Source: Chitinophagaceae bacterium (lineage in GTDB: Bacteria; Bacteroidota; Bacteroidia; Chitinophagales; Chitinophagaceae). Taken from it: a stretch of DNA of 64,000 bases. The notes under the pieces are model-generated. The model was not told the origin of the DNA, made no database searches, and saw only the letters and a list, made by a program, of their open reading frames with translations. Below, piece by piece: positions 40,261 through 50,632 of the stretch; within the stretch, counting starts at the first letter, position 1; every line of letters starts with the position of its first letter. The stretch is taken from NCBI GenBank assembly GCA_016721385.1, contig JADKIE010000011.1:124001-188000 (forward strand). Reading direction: 5' to 3'. The position numbers were made by a program, and so were the translations under genes.

Positions 40261-40281
40261 AATTATCAAATTATCAAATTG
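40261..40281. repeat. AATTATCAA tandem spacer between rplF and rplR
   Basis: AATTATCAAATTATCAAATT, two and a half copies of a 9-10 base unit, in the 101-bp gap before rplR. Confidence 0.5.
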
Positions 40282-40316
40282 TTCTCTGGCAGTATCAGAA
40301 ATAAAAATAAAAGAAA

Positions 40317-40669
40317 ATGAACAACAAGTCAACAGCAAGAAAAATATTAAATATCGCATCCGCAAAAAAATAAGTGGAGTTGCTGCAAAACCACGTTTAA
40401 GTGTTTTTAGAAGTAATACTGATATTTATGCTCAATTGATTGATGATAATAACGGAGTAACAATTGCAGCAGCATCATCTAAGCAAAAAGATATTGCAGC
40501 ACAAAAGGCTCCTAAAACAGAAAAGAGTAAAATGGTTGGTGCAGCTATTGCAAAAAAAGCAACTGAGTTGGGTATTAAAACTGTAGTGTTTGATCGTGGT
40601 GGATATATTTACCATGGCCGTGTTAAAGCTGTTGCAGAGGGCGCAAGAGAGGGTGGATTGGATTTTTAA
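40317..40669 (+). CDS. rplR: Ribosomal protein L18 (frameshifted N-terminus)
   Basis: About 117 residues. Carries 5S rRNA into the 50S subunit. The long second part is in frame from KISGVAAKPRLSVFRSNTDI through KTVVFDRGGYIYHGRVKAVA and EGAREGGLDF. The first 20 codons (ATG at 40317) are broken by about two small indels between 40335 and 40370; family order and spacing leave little doubt. Confidence 0.92.
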
Positions 40670-40696
40670 TTTTAAACTTTCTAATTAGAAAAATAA

Positions 40697-41215
40697 ATGG
40701 CAAAAGTAACATTAAACAAAGTAAAAGCCGGCGATCTTGAATTAAAAGACAAGGTTGTAGCGATTAACCGTGTGGTTAAAACTACAAAAGGTGGTAGAGC
40801 ATTCAGTTTCTCTGCACTTGTAGTAGTAGGTAACGAAGCAGGTGTGGTAGGACATGGTTTAGGTAAGGCTAAAGAAGTTCAGGAAGCAATTACTAAAGGT
40901 ATTGAAGATGCTAAAAAGAACTTAATTAAAGTTCCGGTAATGCATGGTACAATACCACATGAGCAATTAACTAAAGAAGGTGCTGCAAAAGTTTTTATTA
41001 AGCCTGCCGCACATGGTACGGGTGTAATTGCCGGAGGTAGTATGAGAGCTGTTTTAGAAGCTGCCGGTATTACCGATGTGTTGGCAAAAAACTTAGGTAG
41101 TGCTAACCCAACCAATGTGGTAAAAGCGACCTTTAAAGCATTAGCTACTTTACGTGAGCCAATTGCAGTTGCAAAAACACGTGGCGTTTCTTTAAAGAAA
41201 GTATTTAACGGATAA
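40697..41215 (+). CDS. rpsE: Ribosomal protein S5
   Basis: 172 residues. Functions at the mRNA entry channel and in decoding fidelity. Motifs: LKDKVVAINRVVKTTKGGRA, FSFSALVVVGNEAGVVGHGL, then GTGVIAGGSMRAVLEAAGI and the closing region NPTNVVKATFKAL. Intact, 28 bases after rplR. Confidence 0.98.
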   Translation: MAKVTLNKVKAGDLELKDKVVAINRVVKTTKGGRAFSFSALVVVGNEAGVVGHGLGKAKEVQEAITKGIEDAKKNLIKVPVMHGTIPHEQLTKEGAAKVFIKPAAHGTGVIAGGSMRAVLEAAGITDVLAKNLGSANPTNVVKATFKALATLREPIAVAKTRGVSLKKVFNG

Positions 41216-41274
41216 ATTAAATCACTCGTTAGTTGTCGATTAAAATAGACAACCAGCAGTCAAAAGACAGTGAC

Positions 41275-41457
41275 ATGAAAAAAATAAAAGTAACTCAAGT
41301 TAAAAGCGTAATCGACAGACCTGAGCGTCAAAAAAGAACAATGCAGGCATTGGGCTTAAATAAAATGAACGCAACTGTTGAAGTGGAAGCTACTCCTCAA
41401 ATATTAGGAATGGTTAATAAAGTTAATCATCTTGTTAAAGTAGAAGAATTAGCTTAA
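41275..41457 (+). CDS. rpmD: Ribosomal protein L30
   Basis: 60 residues. I use the ATG at 41275 (MKKIKVTQVKSVIDRPERQK), which gives the family length; an upstream in-frame codon would add 14 unrelated residues. The pattern TMQALGLNKMNATVEVEATP is typical. Confidence 0.96.
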   Translation: MKKIKVTQVKSVIDRPERQKRTMQALGLNKMNATVEVEATPQILGMVNKVNHLVKVEELA

Positions 41458-41511
41458 TATATTAAATAAACAGCGAGGGGCAGATACCCCGTAAAGTACA
41501 AAATCTAAGAA

Positions 41512-41960
41512 ATGAAACTACACAATTTAAAACCTGCCAAAGGATCTACACACAAAGAAATAAGAATTGGACGTGGTGAAGCCAGTGGAAAAGGTGGTAC
41601 ATCTACAAAAGGTAATAAGGGTGGACAAAGCCGTGCCGGTTACAAAAGTAAAAAAGCACACGAAGGTGGTCAAATGCCTATCCAACGTCGTATTCCAAAA
41701 CGTGGCTTTACAAATATTAACCGTGTTGAATACAAAGTATTAAACGTTGGTCAAATTGATCAATTAGCGGAAAAATATGGCCTAACCGAATTTAGCATGC
41801 AAAATTTATACGTTAATGGTTTAATAAGCCAGTTTGATAACGTAAAAATTTTGGGTAACGGCGAAATAAAAGGAAAATTTACTTTTAAGTAAATGCTGTA
41901 AGTGAAAAAGCTAAAGCTGCAATAGAAGCTGCCGGAGGTTCAGTAGAAATAGTAAAATAA
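41512..41960 (+). CDS. rplO: Ribosomal protein L15 (one frameshift)
   Basis: About 149 residues, late 50S assembly protein. The N-terminal Gly-rich extension is clear: KPAKGSTHKEIRIGRGEASG with KGGTSTKGNKGGQSRAGYKS and MPIQRRIPKRGFTNINR. The first frame stops near 41892; shifting one base near 41882 gives VNAVSEKAKAAIEAAGGSVE and ends at 41960, matching the family C-terminus. Confidence 0.94.
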
Positions 41961-41976
41961 TTTACCGATATTTGAC

Positions 41977-42004
41977 GACCCTTGCCAACAGCAGGGTCTT
42001 TTTT
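41977..42004 (+). terminator. Terminator-like hairpin between rplO and secY
   Basis: GACCCT and AGGGTC pair around a 10-base loop, followed by TTTTTT. A terminator at this point of the spc operon is unexpected; it may act as an attenuator that lowers secY expression. Confidence 0.7.
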
Positions 42005-42038
42005 AGTTTAGAACAAAACATTAAAATTATTCAATTAA

Positions 42039-43401
42039 GTGAAGAAGTTTATTCAAACACTAAAAAATATCTGGAGCATCGAAGAGTTGCGTAACAAGAT
42101 AGTATTTACTTTATTATTAGTATTTATTTATCGTTTAGGGTCTTTTATTGTTCTTCCGGTATCGATCCAAACAAACTTGCAAACCTGAACAAGAGTACAA
42201 AAAGCGGAATGTTAGGACTATTAGATGCATTTGTTGGCGGCGCTTTTTCTAAAGCCTCCATTTTTGCATTAGGTATTATGCCATACATTTCTGCTTCTAT
42301 TTTTATGCAATTGGTTACCATTTGGTGCCTCAATTGGCAAAAATTAATAAAGAAGGTGAAAGTGGTAGAAAGAAAATTAATCAATGGACTCGTTACTTAA
42401 CCGTTATAGTTACTGCTTTTCAGGCAGCAGCATATATTGGGTATTTAAAGAGCCCAAGTTTAGCTGGTGCAATTATTCCTGCGTTTAGTACATATTTTTG
42501 GTTTTCTACTGTAGTTATTTTAACTGTAGGTACATTGTTTGTAATGTGGCTTGGCGAAAAAATTACAGACAAAGGATTAGGTAATGGTACTTCAATCATC
42601 ATCATGGTTGGTATCTTGGCTCGCCTTCCGGAAGCTTTTGGACAAGAGTGGAGTGCAAGATTTACAAGAGGTGCCGGTGGTATACTAATGATGTTGATTG
42701 AAATTGTATTGTTGCTTGCAGTAATTATGGGGCTTATACTTTTAATTCAAGGAACAAGAAGAGTGCCTGTAGAATATGCAAAGCAAATAGTGGGCAATAA
42801 GCAAATTGGTGGTGCTAGAAACTTTTTACCATTAAAAGTGAATGCCTCAGGTGTAATGCCAATCATTTTTGCACAAGCTATATTGTTCTTACCTACATTA
42901 TTTTCTCCGGGAGGAACAGCAAGTTGGACAAAATATTTTACCGATCATACGAACGTTGGTTACATGCCGGTTTACACAGTTGCTGTAATTGCATTTACAT
43001 TTTTGTATACCGCATTAATATTTAACCCTAAGCAAATGGGCGACGATTTAAAGCGTAACAATGGCTTTATACCCGGCGTAAAACCAGGCCAGCCAACGGC
43101 CGATTATATTGGTACCATAATGGATAGAATTACTTTGCCAGGAGCGGTTTTATTAGCTTTTGTTGGTATTTTACCGGGTATTATACAATTACTTTTTGGA
43201 ATGCAACAAAGCTTTTCTACCTTTTTTGGTGGTACTTCGTTATTGATTATGGTAGGTGTAATTTTAGATACATTGCAACAAATAGAAACACAATTATTAA
43301 TGCCTCAGTACGATGGATTAATGAGCGGTAATAACAGAATACAAGGAAGACAAACGGCTGCTGCCGGCATATACCAACACCCATTCCCCAACGGGAAATA
43401 G
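42039..43401 (+). CDS. secY: Preprotein translocase subunit SecY (frameshifted)
   Basis: Central channel of the Sec translocon, about 453 residues and ten membrane helices. The likely start is GTG at 42039 (VKKFIQTLKNIWSIEELRNK). Frame shifts near 42162, where a missing G restores GIDPNKLANLN, and near 42328, where VPQLAKINKEGESGRKKINQ resumes. Plug and helix features: SGMLGLLDAFVGGAFSKASI, GIMPYISASIFMQL. The cytoplasmic loop RRVPVEYAKQIVGNKQIGGA and the C-terminal GRQTAAAGIYQHPFPNGK are present. Essential gene, so the shifts are probably errors. Confidence 0.93.
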
Positions 43402-43410
43402 AAATATTTT

Positions 43411-43440
43411 AAACCCCGACAGAAAAGTTGGGGTTTATTA
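43411..43440 (+). terminator. Terminator after secY
   Basis: AAACCCCGAC pairs with GTTGGGGTTT (one G-T pair) around AGAAAA, followed by a T/A tail. It separates secY from map. Confidence 0.75.
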
Positions 43441-43450
43441 TTACAACACA

Positions 43451-44261
43451 ATGATTCACTATAAAAACAAAAGCAGAGGTTGAGTTGATGAGAGAAAGCA
43501 ATTTGCTTGTGGGTAAAACACTGGCACTCATTGCATCATTAATAAAGCCGGGTATTACAACACTTGAATTAAATGATAAAGCCGAAGAGTTTATCAGATC
43601 TAACAATGCTATTCCTTCGTTTAAAGGTTATGGCGATCCTGCTTTTCCTTACACATGCTGCATGTCGGTAAACGATGCTGTTGTACATGGTTTTCCTACA
43701 AAAAAGAATTAAAAAGAAGGCGATATCGTATCTGTTGATGTGGGGGTTTTTAAAAATGGGTTTCATGGAGATAGCGCTTATACATTTGCCATTGGCGAAA
43801 TAGAGGACGAAGTGAAAAAATTATTAAAAATAACTAAGGAGTCGTTATACAAAGGAATTGAAAAAGCCATACATGGAAACAGGGTTGGCGATATAGCATT
43901 TGCTGTACAACAACATACCGAAAAAGAAAATGGTTATGGTGTAGTAAGAGAATTGGTAGGACATGGAGTGGGCCGGCATTTACACGAAGATCCGCAAGTG
44001 CCAAATTATGGGAAAAGAGGTAGTGGTGCTAAATTAAGGGAGTGGATGACGATAGCAATTGAACCAATGATTAACCTTGGAGTAAAAGAGGTGTATCATG
44101 ACGAAGATGGCTGGACTATACGAACAAAAGATAACAAACCATCGGCTCATTTTGAACACAGTGTTTGTGTGCAAAAAAGTAAGGCGGATATTTTATCTTC
44201 ATTTACAGAAATTGAAGCAGCGGAAGAAGCCAATATAAATTTATTTAATTCGCATCAATAA
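43451..44261 (+). CDS. map: Methionine aminopeptidase, type I (two frameshifts)
   Basis: Removes the initiator methionine from nascent proteins. About 269 residues. Joining across breaks in A runs near 43465 and 43708 gives MIHYK-TKAEVELMRESNLL, CCMSVNDAVVHGFPTKK and onward. The two metal-binding Asp are in VSVDVGVFKNGFHGDSAY, the His in ELVGHGVGRHLHEDP, and the Glu in IAIEPMINLG and HFEHSVCV. The usual next genes (infA, rpmJ, rpsM, rpsK, rpsD, rpoA, rplQ) are missing: a convergent gene follows with no gap. Confidence 0.94.
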
Positions 44262-44793
44262 TTACCAGCTTGCTGAGTTAAGTACCTGTTTGGCGGTACT
44301 TAAAAATTTATCTTTCCCTGCATTTTCTGCAGTATAAGTAGCAATTACTAACTTATTTTTACTTAATGCAATTCGTTGAATAAACAGAATAGGCAACTGC
44401 TCTTCTTTTGATTTACCGCTGTAAGAAATTTCAGAGGCGTCACTATTATTCCATTTTATTTTTTTTGAATACAGTAATTTAAAGTTATCAAGTTGGCTTG
44501 TTACATTTTTTGAAATTGCGGCTGTAATATCTTTCAATGAAATTTCTTGTGCAGAAGGCATTTCTTTTACAATAAAATTAATATTCTCACTAAATTTATC
44601 CATATCTCCATCTAAAGGAGATAATAAAACAACTCTGGTTTTTGGGTTAGTTGTTTTGATAGTCCATTCAGGTGGGCATTTAACAGAAAGGTTATACAAA
44701 CTGTCTGTAAAAACTTTCCAATTTATTATTTCGGTTTGTGCCGTAACAAAAAATATGCAGCAACAAAACTCAGTAGGAGGGTTTTTTTTTCAT
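44262..44793 (-). CDS. Secreted DcrB/PsbP-like protein (frameshifted signal peptide)
   Basis: About 177 residues. The mature part (LYNLSVKCPPEWTIKTTNPK ... LSTAKQVLNSASW) resembles small periplasmic PsbP/DcrB-type proteins of unknown role. The N-terminus lies in the shifted region 44700-44793: an ATG at 44793 followed by a long A run and pieces reading LLLSFVAA and FFVTAQTEIINWKVFTDS, which together form a signal peptide ending VTAQ. It is convergent with map; the two stops are adjacent, leaving no room for a terminator between. Confidence 0.6.
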
Positions 44794-45008
44794 AACTTTT
44801 AATTTATAAAACCAGCTATTCTCTTTGTTACAAAGAGAACATAATAATACAACATTATACCAATTTATAAAGCTAAATTTTATGAATTAATAAGAAATCA
44901 GATAAAGGAAGTGAATCTGTGCCTATTAAATGATTAAGTAATAGTAAATTTTAAAACTATAGTTGTAATTTTAAATATCAAAGAGTTGCCTAATTTAATT
45001 CCGTGGAA

Positions 45009-47387
45009 ATGAAAAAATTTCTCTTGTTATCATGTTTATTTTGGAGTTCGCTAGTAAAAGCCCAAGCTCCAGCAGATTTATTGAATCAATGGTCTGCAAA
45101 ACACCCCATTCAAAAAATATATTTGCAATTAGATAGAGAAAGTTACTTGGCAGGACAAACTGTTTTGTTTAAAGCCTACTTAAGCACCCATTATTTTCCG
45201 GATACGATTAATAGTACAATATATGTAGAGTTACTGGATGGGGCGAATATAATACGCAAAACCGTTTTTCCGGTTTTCTTTAGTTCTGCAACCGGTAGTA
45301 TTGATATGCCAGATTCGCTTTCAACAGGTTATTATACACTTCGTTCTTATTCTACCGGAATGATCTCACAACAGGATGAATATTTTTTTCAACGAAAAAT
45401 ATTTATTTACGGCAATACAAAAAAGCAAACATTAACGTATAAGGATACACTTCGATTGGAATTTTTTCCTGAGGGAGGGAATTTAGTTGGTGATCTTGCA
45501 ACATCTGTTGCTTTTAAAGCAACCGATAAAAATGGCATGCCTGTAAAAGTAGGCGGTACTTTATATAATAGTAAAAATGAAGCAATAACCAGCTTCGAGG
45601 CTATACATGATGGAATGGGAGTATTTGATATAGAACCGCAGAGCGAGAAAAAATATTATGTAAAACTAAACAGCAATCTGCCACAAACTAAATATTATTT
45701 GCCCGAAGTAATTAATAAAGGAATTGTGCTTTCTGTTATTCCTCATCCCGACGGAAGTTTTTTTGAAATAAAGCAAAAACTGGGCGACACAACTTTTACA
45801 GCCGCCTATATGCTTGGGCAAATGCAACATCAAGTTGTTTTTAGAAAAGATTTTAGCCTTGTGAAAAATAGTTTTAAAGGATTGCTTAATACCAAAAGTC
45901 TTCGTTCCGGAATAATGCAAATAACTGTATTTAATAAAAACGGAATGCCATTAGCGGAAAGGCTTTGTTTTGTAAACAACAATGAATACCTGGTACCTTC
46001 TGAAATAAAGGCAGATACGCTTGATTTTTCTTCGGGTGCAAGAAATAGATTTTTGGTAACATTAAGAGATACAGTACAAGGGCAAATTTCTGTGGCAATC
46101 ACCGACCCGACTTTTGACATAACCAGTCAACGGGAAAATAATATTGTATCCTCCTTATTGCTAACTTCCGATTTAAAAGGTTACATCAATAATGCGGCTT
46201 GGTATTTATCTTCATCAGAAGATTCTGTTAAAAATGCACTGGATTTATTAATGATGGTAAATGGTTGGAGGCGTTTTAAATGGACTGAAATCGCCAAACA
46301 ACAAAATACATCAAAACCTGCAAATGCATTTATTACTTTAAACGGAAAAGCTACATTGCAAGGCACAAAAAAACCTTTTGCAGATAAACAATTGTTGTTA
46401 ATGATCAATTCCTTAACTGCTAAAAATAAACGCAGCACACATTTTTTACAAACAGATAATGAAGGAGTTTTTAAAATAGATTCGTTGATTTTATTTGGAA
46501 AAAACAGGCTGCTTTTTAGTGATATACGAGGAAGAAAAAGCCAATATATAGATATTAATATGAATGCAGATACATTATTTGCAGGTACTCCATTAACCGG
46601 AGGAAACTTAATTTCATATAAATTTAGAGAGGCTAATTTTTCGGCTGCATTAAAATTAGATTATGATGCTACCCAAAAAGCAAAAGGTTTGTTACTGAAA
46701 GAAGTAACGGTAAAAGCCCAGAAAAAAACACCTTTGGAAATTGTAGAGGAAAATTACACAAGTGGAGTGTTTGGCGGTTCCAGTGAAAAATCTATTGATT
46801 TAATTAATTCAGACGAGGCTGAGAGTTATTCAAATATATTTGACTATTTACAATTCAGAGTAAATGGGTTACAAGTTGTGAACGATGGCGTTGATTATAG
46901 TTTATATTACAGGCAGGCTCCAACGGTGAGTTCTTTGGGGAATGCATCTATGACAATTTATTTAGACGAAGTAGAAACCGATGCATCTGTTATTGCGTCT
47001 ATTCCGGCACATCAAATTGCATTGGTTAAAGTTTATTCGTATTTTATTGGGGGTTCCGGAAACTCTCCCGGAGGAGCAATTTCTATATATACCAAAAATG
47101 TAGCAGATTCCAGAAATTCAACTGCTTTTTCTAATCTTAAAATATATAATGGCTATACCATAACCAAAGAGTTTTATGCACCTGATTATAAATTAAGTAA
47201 GGTTGGTTTAGAAAATGATAATCGAGTAACACTTGATTGGCGACCACAAATTTTTATCAACAATATTAATCCAAGAATACCAGTAAGCTTTTACAATAAT
47301 AATCGCACTAAAAAATTTAAGGTAGTTGTTGAAGGGATGACTACAGCCGGGAAATTAATATGGCTGGAAAAAATTATTGGTGAATAG
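45009..47387 (+). CDS. MG2-like protein with a TonB plug domain, no barrel
   Basis: 792 residues with a signal peptide (MKKFLLLSCLFWSSLVKA). N-terminal half: macroglobulin-like MG2 segments (IYLQLDRESYLAGQTVLFKA; STGYYTLRSY; LRLEFFPEGGNLVGDLATSV). The C-terminal 250 residues form a TonB-dependent-receptor plug (LLKEVTVKAQKKTP ... VNGLQVVNDG, MTIYLDEVETDASVIASI, AISIYTKN), but no barrel follows. Such proteins are common in Bacteroidota envelopes; the role is unknown, perhaps peptide or glycan binding at the outer membrane. Start at the ATG at 45009, not the GTG two codons upstream. Intact frame. Confidence 0.75.
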   Translation: MKKFLLLSCLFWSSLVKAQAPADLLNQWSAKHPIQKIYLQLDRESYLAGQTVLFKAYLSTHYFPDTINSTIYVELLDGANIIRKTVFPVFFSSATGSIDMPDSLSTGYYTLRSYSTGMISQQDEYFFQRKIFIYGNTKKQTLTYKDTLRLEFFPEGGNLVGDLATSVAFKATDKNGMPVKVGGTLYNSKNEAITSFEAIHDGMGVFDIEPQSEKKYYVKLNSNLPQTKYYLPEVINKGIVLSVIPHPDGSFFEIKQKLGDTTFTAAYMLGQMQHQVVFRKDFSLVKNSFKGLLNTKSLRSGIMQITVFNKNGMPLAERLCFVNNNEYLVPSEIKADTLDFSSGARNRFLVTLRDTVQGQISVAITDPTFDITSQRENNIVSSLLLTSDLKGYINNAAWYLSSSEDSVKNALDLLMMVNGWRRFKWTEIAKQQNTSKPANAFITLNGKATLQGTKKPFADKQLLLMINSLTAKNKRSTHFLQTDNEGVFKIDSLILFGKNRLLFSDIRGRKSQYIDINMNADTLFAGTPLTGGNLISYKFREANFSAALKLDYDATQKAKGLLLKEVTVKAQKKTPLEIVEENYTSGVFGGSSEKSIDLINSDEAESYSNIFDYLQFRVNGLQVVNDGVDYSLYYRQAPTVSSLGNASMTIYLDEVETDASVIASIPAHQIALVKVYSYFIGGSGNSPGGAISIYTKNVADSRNSTAFSNLKIYNGYTITKEFYAPDYKLSKVGLENDNRVTLDWRPQIFINNINPRIPVSFYNNNRTKKFKVVVEGMTTAGKLIWLEKIIGE

Positions 47388-47403
47388 ATGATTGGCAAAA
47401 TAC

Positions 47404-47994
47404 TTAAAGAATTCTATACTTCATCTCAACTCTCTTATCTTTCCAAATATTGTCTGGGCTAATGTATGTATCGTTGTATTGCATTATTACGCCTGCCTTT
47501 GCAAAAATATCTCTCACTAATTCGCTGCAAATGTAATTGCGATTTTTTTCTCTTCGGCTAATATGAAATAAAATACGAACCATTATACGTACAATTTCAA
47601 AATTATCGTACGGCCTTGTAAGTTCATCTAAACCAAAAGATATGCCCCTGTTTAATTTTTCTTTATCAACATCAAAATTAAGTTTTGCAAGAACAACCTG
47701 CCCTTTGTATGGACGCTTTTTACCCTTATAATCAAGTAAATACTTGGATAAAGGTATTAATCTTATACCTACATAAGGCTCGGCTTCTAACACTAAAACT
47801 CTTCCTAACTCTTCATCTTTATATACTACAGCAACATGGCTCCATGTGCTTTTAGTTAGTTTTTGTATTACACCCGAAAAAGCATAACTGCCACTGCTAA
47901 AAAATATATCACCCGTTTTTACAAAGCTTCTTACCTTTTGATAAGGTATAATCGGCATTTCTTTTAATTGCTTTTTTGAAATTGGATCAGCCAT
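47404..47994 (-). CDS. YiiX-like permuted papain-fold amidase
   Basis: 196 residues without a signal peptide. The circularly permuted NlpC/P60-type core is seen: GDIFFSSGSYAFSGVIQKLT, His in STWSHVAVVYK, acid in VLEAEPYVGIRLIPL, and Cys in NYICSELVRDIFAKAG. Family members act as amidases or peptidases on peptidoglycan or lipid-linked substrates. Convergent with the MG2-like gene, 17 bases between the stops, and divergent from the next gene. Confidence 0.75.
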   Translation of the reverse strand: MADPISKKQLKEMPIIPYQKVRSFVKTGDIFFSSGSYAFSGVIQKLTKSTWSHVAVVYKDEELGRVLVLEAEPYVGIRLIPLSKYLLDYKGKKRPYKGQVVLAKLNFDVDKEKLNRGISFGLDELTRPYDNFEIVRIMVRILFHISRREKNRNYICSELVRDIFAKAGVIMQYNDTYISPDNIWKDKRVEMKYRIL

Positions 47995-48041
47995 TTTATA
48001 GTTTAGTTGTAATTTTAGCCATCAAGATACAAATTGAATAG

Positions 48042-49274
48042 ATGAATAAAAAAAAACTTATTGTAATTGGGGGAGGAGCGGCTGGTTTTTTTTGTGCTGT
48101 AAATGCCGCAAGAATGAACCCTGTATTGGATGTTGTTATTCTTGAAAAAACAAATAAACTGTTAAGTAAAGTAAAAATAAGCGGAGGAGGACGTTGTAAT
48201 GTAACACATGCTTGCTTTAGTATTGCAGAAATAATAAAGCGATATCCACGAGGAGATAATTTTTTAAAAAAAGCTTTTCAACACTTTTTTACAACAGATA
48301 CTATTACTTGGTTTAAAGAAAGAGGCGTGGAGTTAAAAACGGAGGATGATGGGAGAATGTTTCCTGCATCCAACACATCGCAAACAATTATAGATTGCCT
48401 TGTAAAAGAAGCAAATAAATTTGGAGTTGAAATTATTATGAATGCAGATGTTGTTGAAATTTTTCAAACACCTAACCAATTTAACCTTACTCTTGCAAAC
48501 GGGAAATTATTTGTTGCCGATTTTGTTTGCATTGCCTCTGGCGGATACCCAAAATCGGCACAGTTTGAATGGCTTAAAAAATTAGGGCATAGTATTGAAA
48601 ATCCAATGCCGTCCTTATTTACATTTAACATTGCCGATAAAGTGCTAACCGCATTGATGGGTATTGTTGTAGAAAACGCAGTTGTAAAAATTACCGGCAC
48701 AAAATTGCAACAACAAGGACCTGTATTAATAACGCATTGGGGATTAAGCGGACCGGCAGTACTAAAGCTATCGGCTTGGGCCGCAAAAGAATTAGCTACT
48801 AAAAATTACGATTTTGGGTTAATGATAAATTGGTTACCCGATTATAACGAAAATAGTTTAAGGGATAAATTTCAGTTGTTGCGTTTTGAAAATGCTGCAC
48901 AAAAAATAGCAAATAAAAATCCTTTTGAACTGCCCAACAGGTTTTGGGAATATTTACTAAAAATATCCGGAGTTAAGGATGATTGCAGATGGGCAGATTT
49001 GCCTGCGAAAGAGCAAAATAAATTGGTAAAAAACATTTGTACACAAGAGGTTAAGGTAAAGGGTAAAACTACATTTAAAGATGAATTTGTAACTGCAGGA
49101 GGAATTCTGTTAAGTGAAATTGATGCTAATACGATGCAAAGTAAAATTGTGCCTAATTTGTTTTTTGCAGGGGAAGTTATAAACGTAGATGGTATTACCG
49201 GTGGATTTAACTTTCAAAATGCATGGACAACAGGTTGGATAGCAGCAAAAAAAATTGCTTCCTTCATTCAGTAA
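48042..49274 (+). CDS. BaiN-like FAD/NAD(P)-binding oxidoreductase
   Basis: 410 residues of the HI0933/BaiN (YhiN) flavoprotein family. The Rossmann motif IVIGGGAAGFFCAVNAA opens the protein; the family block LLSKVKISGGGRCNVTHAC follows, and VNVDGITGGFNFQNAW-type sequence (here INVDGITGGFNFQNAWTTG) closes the FAD site. Physiological substrate is unknown. Intact. Confidence 0.88.
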   Translation: MNKKKLIVIGGGAAGFFCAVNAARMNPVLDVVILEKTNKLLSKVKISGGGRCNVTHACFSIAEIIKRYPRGDNFLKKAFQHFFTTDTITWFKERGVELKTEDDGRMFPASNTSQTIIDCLVKEANKFGVEIIMNADVVEIFQTPNQFNLTLANGKLFVADFVCIASGGYPKSAQFEWLKKLGHSIENPMPSLFTFNIADKVLTALMGIVVENAVVKITGTKLQQQGPVLITHWGLSGPAVLKLSAWAAKELATKNYDFGLMINWLPDYNENSLRDKFQLLRFENAAQKIANKNPFELPNRFWEYLLKISGVKDDCRWADLPAKEQNKLVKNICTQEVKVKGKTTFKDEFVTAGGILLSEIDANTMQSKIVPNLFFAGEVINVDGITGGFNFQNAWTTGWIAAKKIASFIQ

Positions 49275-49342
49275 ATCTTCACAAAATGTTATCACACTTG
49301 CTTGCTATAAAAACTATATTTGCACATTATTGATTTTTGGGG

Positions 49343-50445
49343 ATGAAAAAAATTGACAAATACATACTGTTAAAATATCTTACTACATTTTTCTTTTGCC
49401 TTATACTTTTTACGGCAATAGTTGTAGTGGTTGATATAAGCGAAAAAACAGATGATTTTGTAAAGTCTAAATTACCCGTTGGGAGAATAATTACAGATTA
49501 TTATTTTGGATTTATTCCCCGAATAGATGCAATGCTCTTTCCTCTTTTTGTATTTATTTCTGTCATTTTTTTTACATCAAAGATGGCTGCCCGATCAGAG
49601 GTAATAGCCATATTGAGCAGTGGGGTTAGTTTTAAACGATTTTTAATGCCTTTCGTTTTTGGATCGCTATTATTGGGTGGAATACTCTGGGCAGGGTATC
49701 AATATGTAATACCTAATGCTAATAAAAAATGGGCCGATTTTCAATTGAAATATTTAGATCTGAATTTTGGGAACTCCGGTAACACATATGGTAATGGCAG
49801 TTATAAGCAAAAAATATATTTTAAAATAGACTCTAACACTTATGCAGGTATTAGAGGATACGATACTATTAATAAAGTAGGGAACATATTTTTCTTACAA
49901 CAGTTTAAAGGCAAAAATTTGGTTTATAATTTAAGGGCCGAATCGTTTAGCTGGGATACAGCATTTAAAAAATGGAAATTATCCAATGTTTTAGAACGTA
50001 AGGTTGATAGCTCAACAGAAAGGGTAACATTTGCGGCAACGCTCTACAAAAATTATAATTTTAGTCCCAGAGATTTAAGGAAAAATGAGTACTTAAAAGA
50101 TCAACTAATTACTCCCGAACTTAATGAATTAATAAAGAAAGAAAAGAAAGAGCATCGGAAGGAGTGAACTCTTTATTAGTGGAACGATACAACAGAGACT
50201 CGATACCTGCATCTGTAATAATTTTAACCTTAATTGGTGCCATACTGGCTTCTCGTAAAATAAGAGGTGGCAGCGGCATGCATTTGGCCTTGGGAGTAGT
50301 GCTAAGTTTTGTGTATATACTTTTAAGTAAACTTACTTTTGTATTTGCTACAAAGGGCAATTTTCCGGCAATACTTGCAGCCTGGATACCCAATATTATT
50401 TTTGCCTTTGTAGCGCTTTATTTATACAAAAAATCGCCAAAATAG
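49343..50445 (+). CDS. LptF/LptG-family permease (one frameshift)
   Basis: Inner-membrane half of the LPS export ABC transporter (YjgP/YjgQ family), about 367 residues. N-terminal helix LLKYLTTFFFCLILFTAIVV, then the conserved PRIDAMLFPLFVFISVIFF and MAARSEVIAILSSGVSFKRF, a periplasmic jellyroll domain, and C-terminal helices (SVIILTLIGAILASRKIRGG ...). The frame breaks near 50145 in a run of A/G; joining reads KKERASEGVNSLLVERYNR, the family coupling region. Start at ATG 49343. A TATATTTG box at 49315-49322 suggests a promoter. LptF versus LptG cannot be decided. Confidence 0.88.
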
Positions 50446-50632
50446 AGCATATAATTATTTATCCCAAAACTTTTGTTTTACCGCTTTAGGCTTAGTAATT
50501 TTACATCAATAATATTGAGCTTGTTTGCTGGCTAATTTTTTACCCTTTTCAAACTTTGTTCGTTCTGGTTTTCAATTTTTACCTGCCGGTTTAATATTTA
50601 TTATCTAATTATAATTTGTAAATAAACATATC

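Noticed and set aside
38193..43401. True pseudogenes rplE, rpsN, rplF, rplR, rplO, secY
   Set aside because: All are single-copy essential genes in a normally ordered operon; each is restored by one or two single-base corrections, so sequencing error explains them better.
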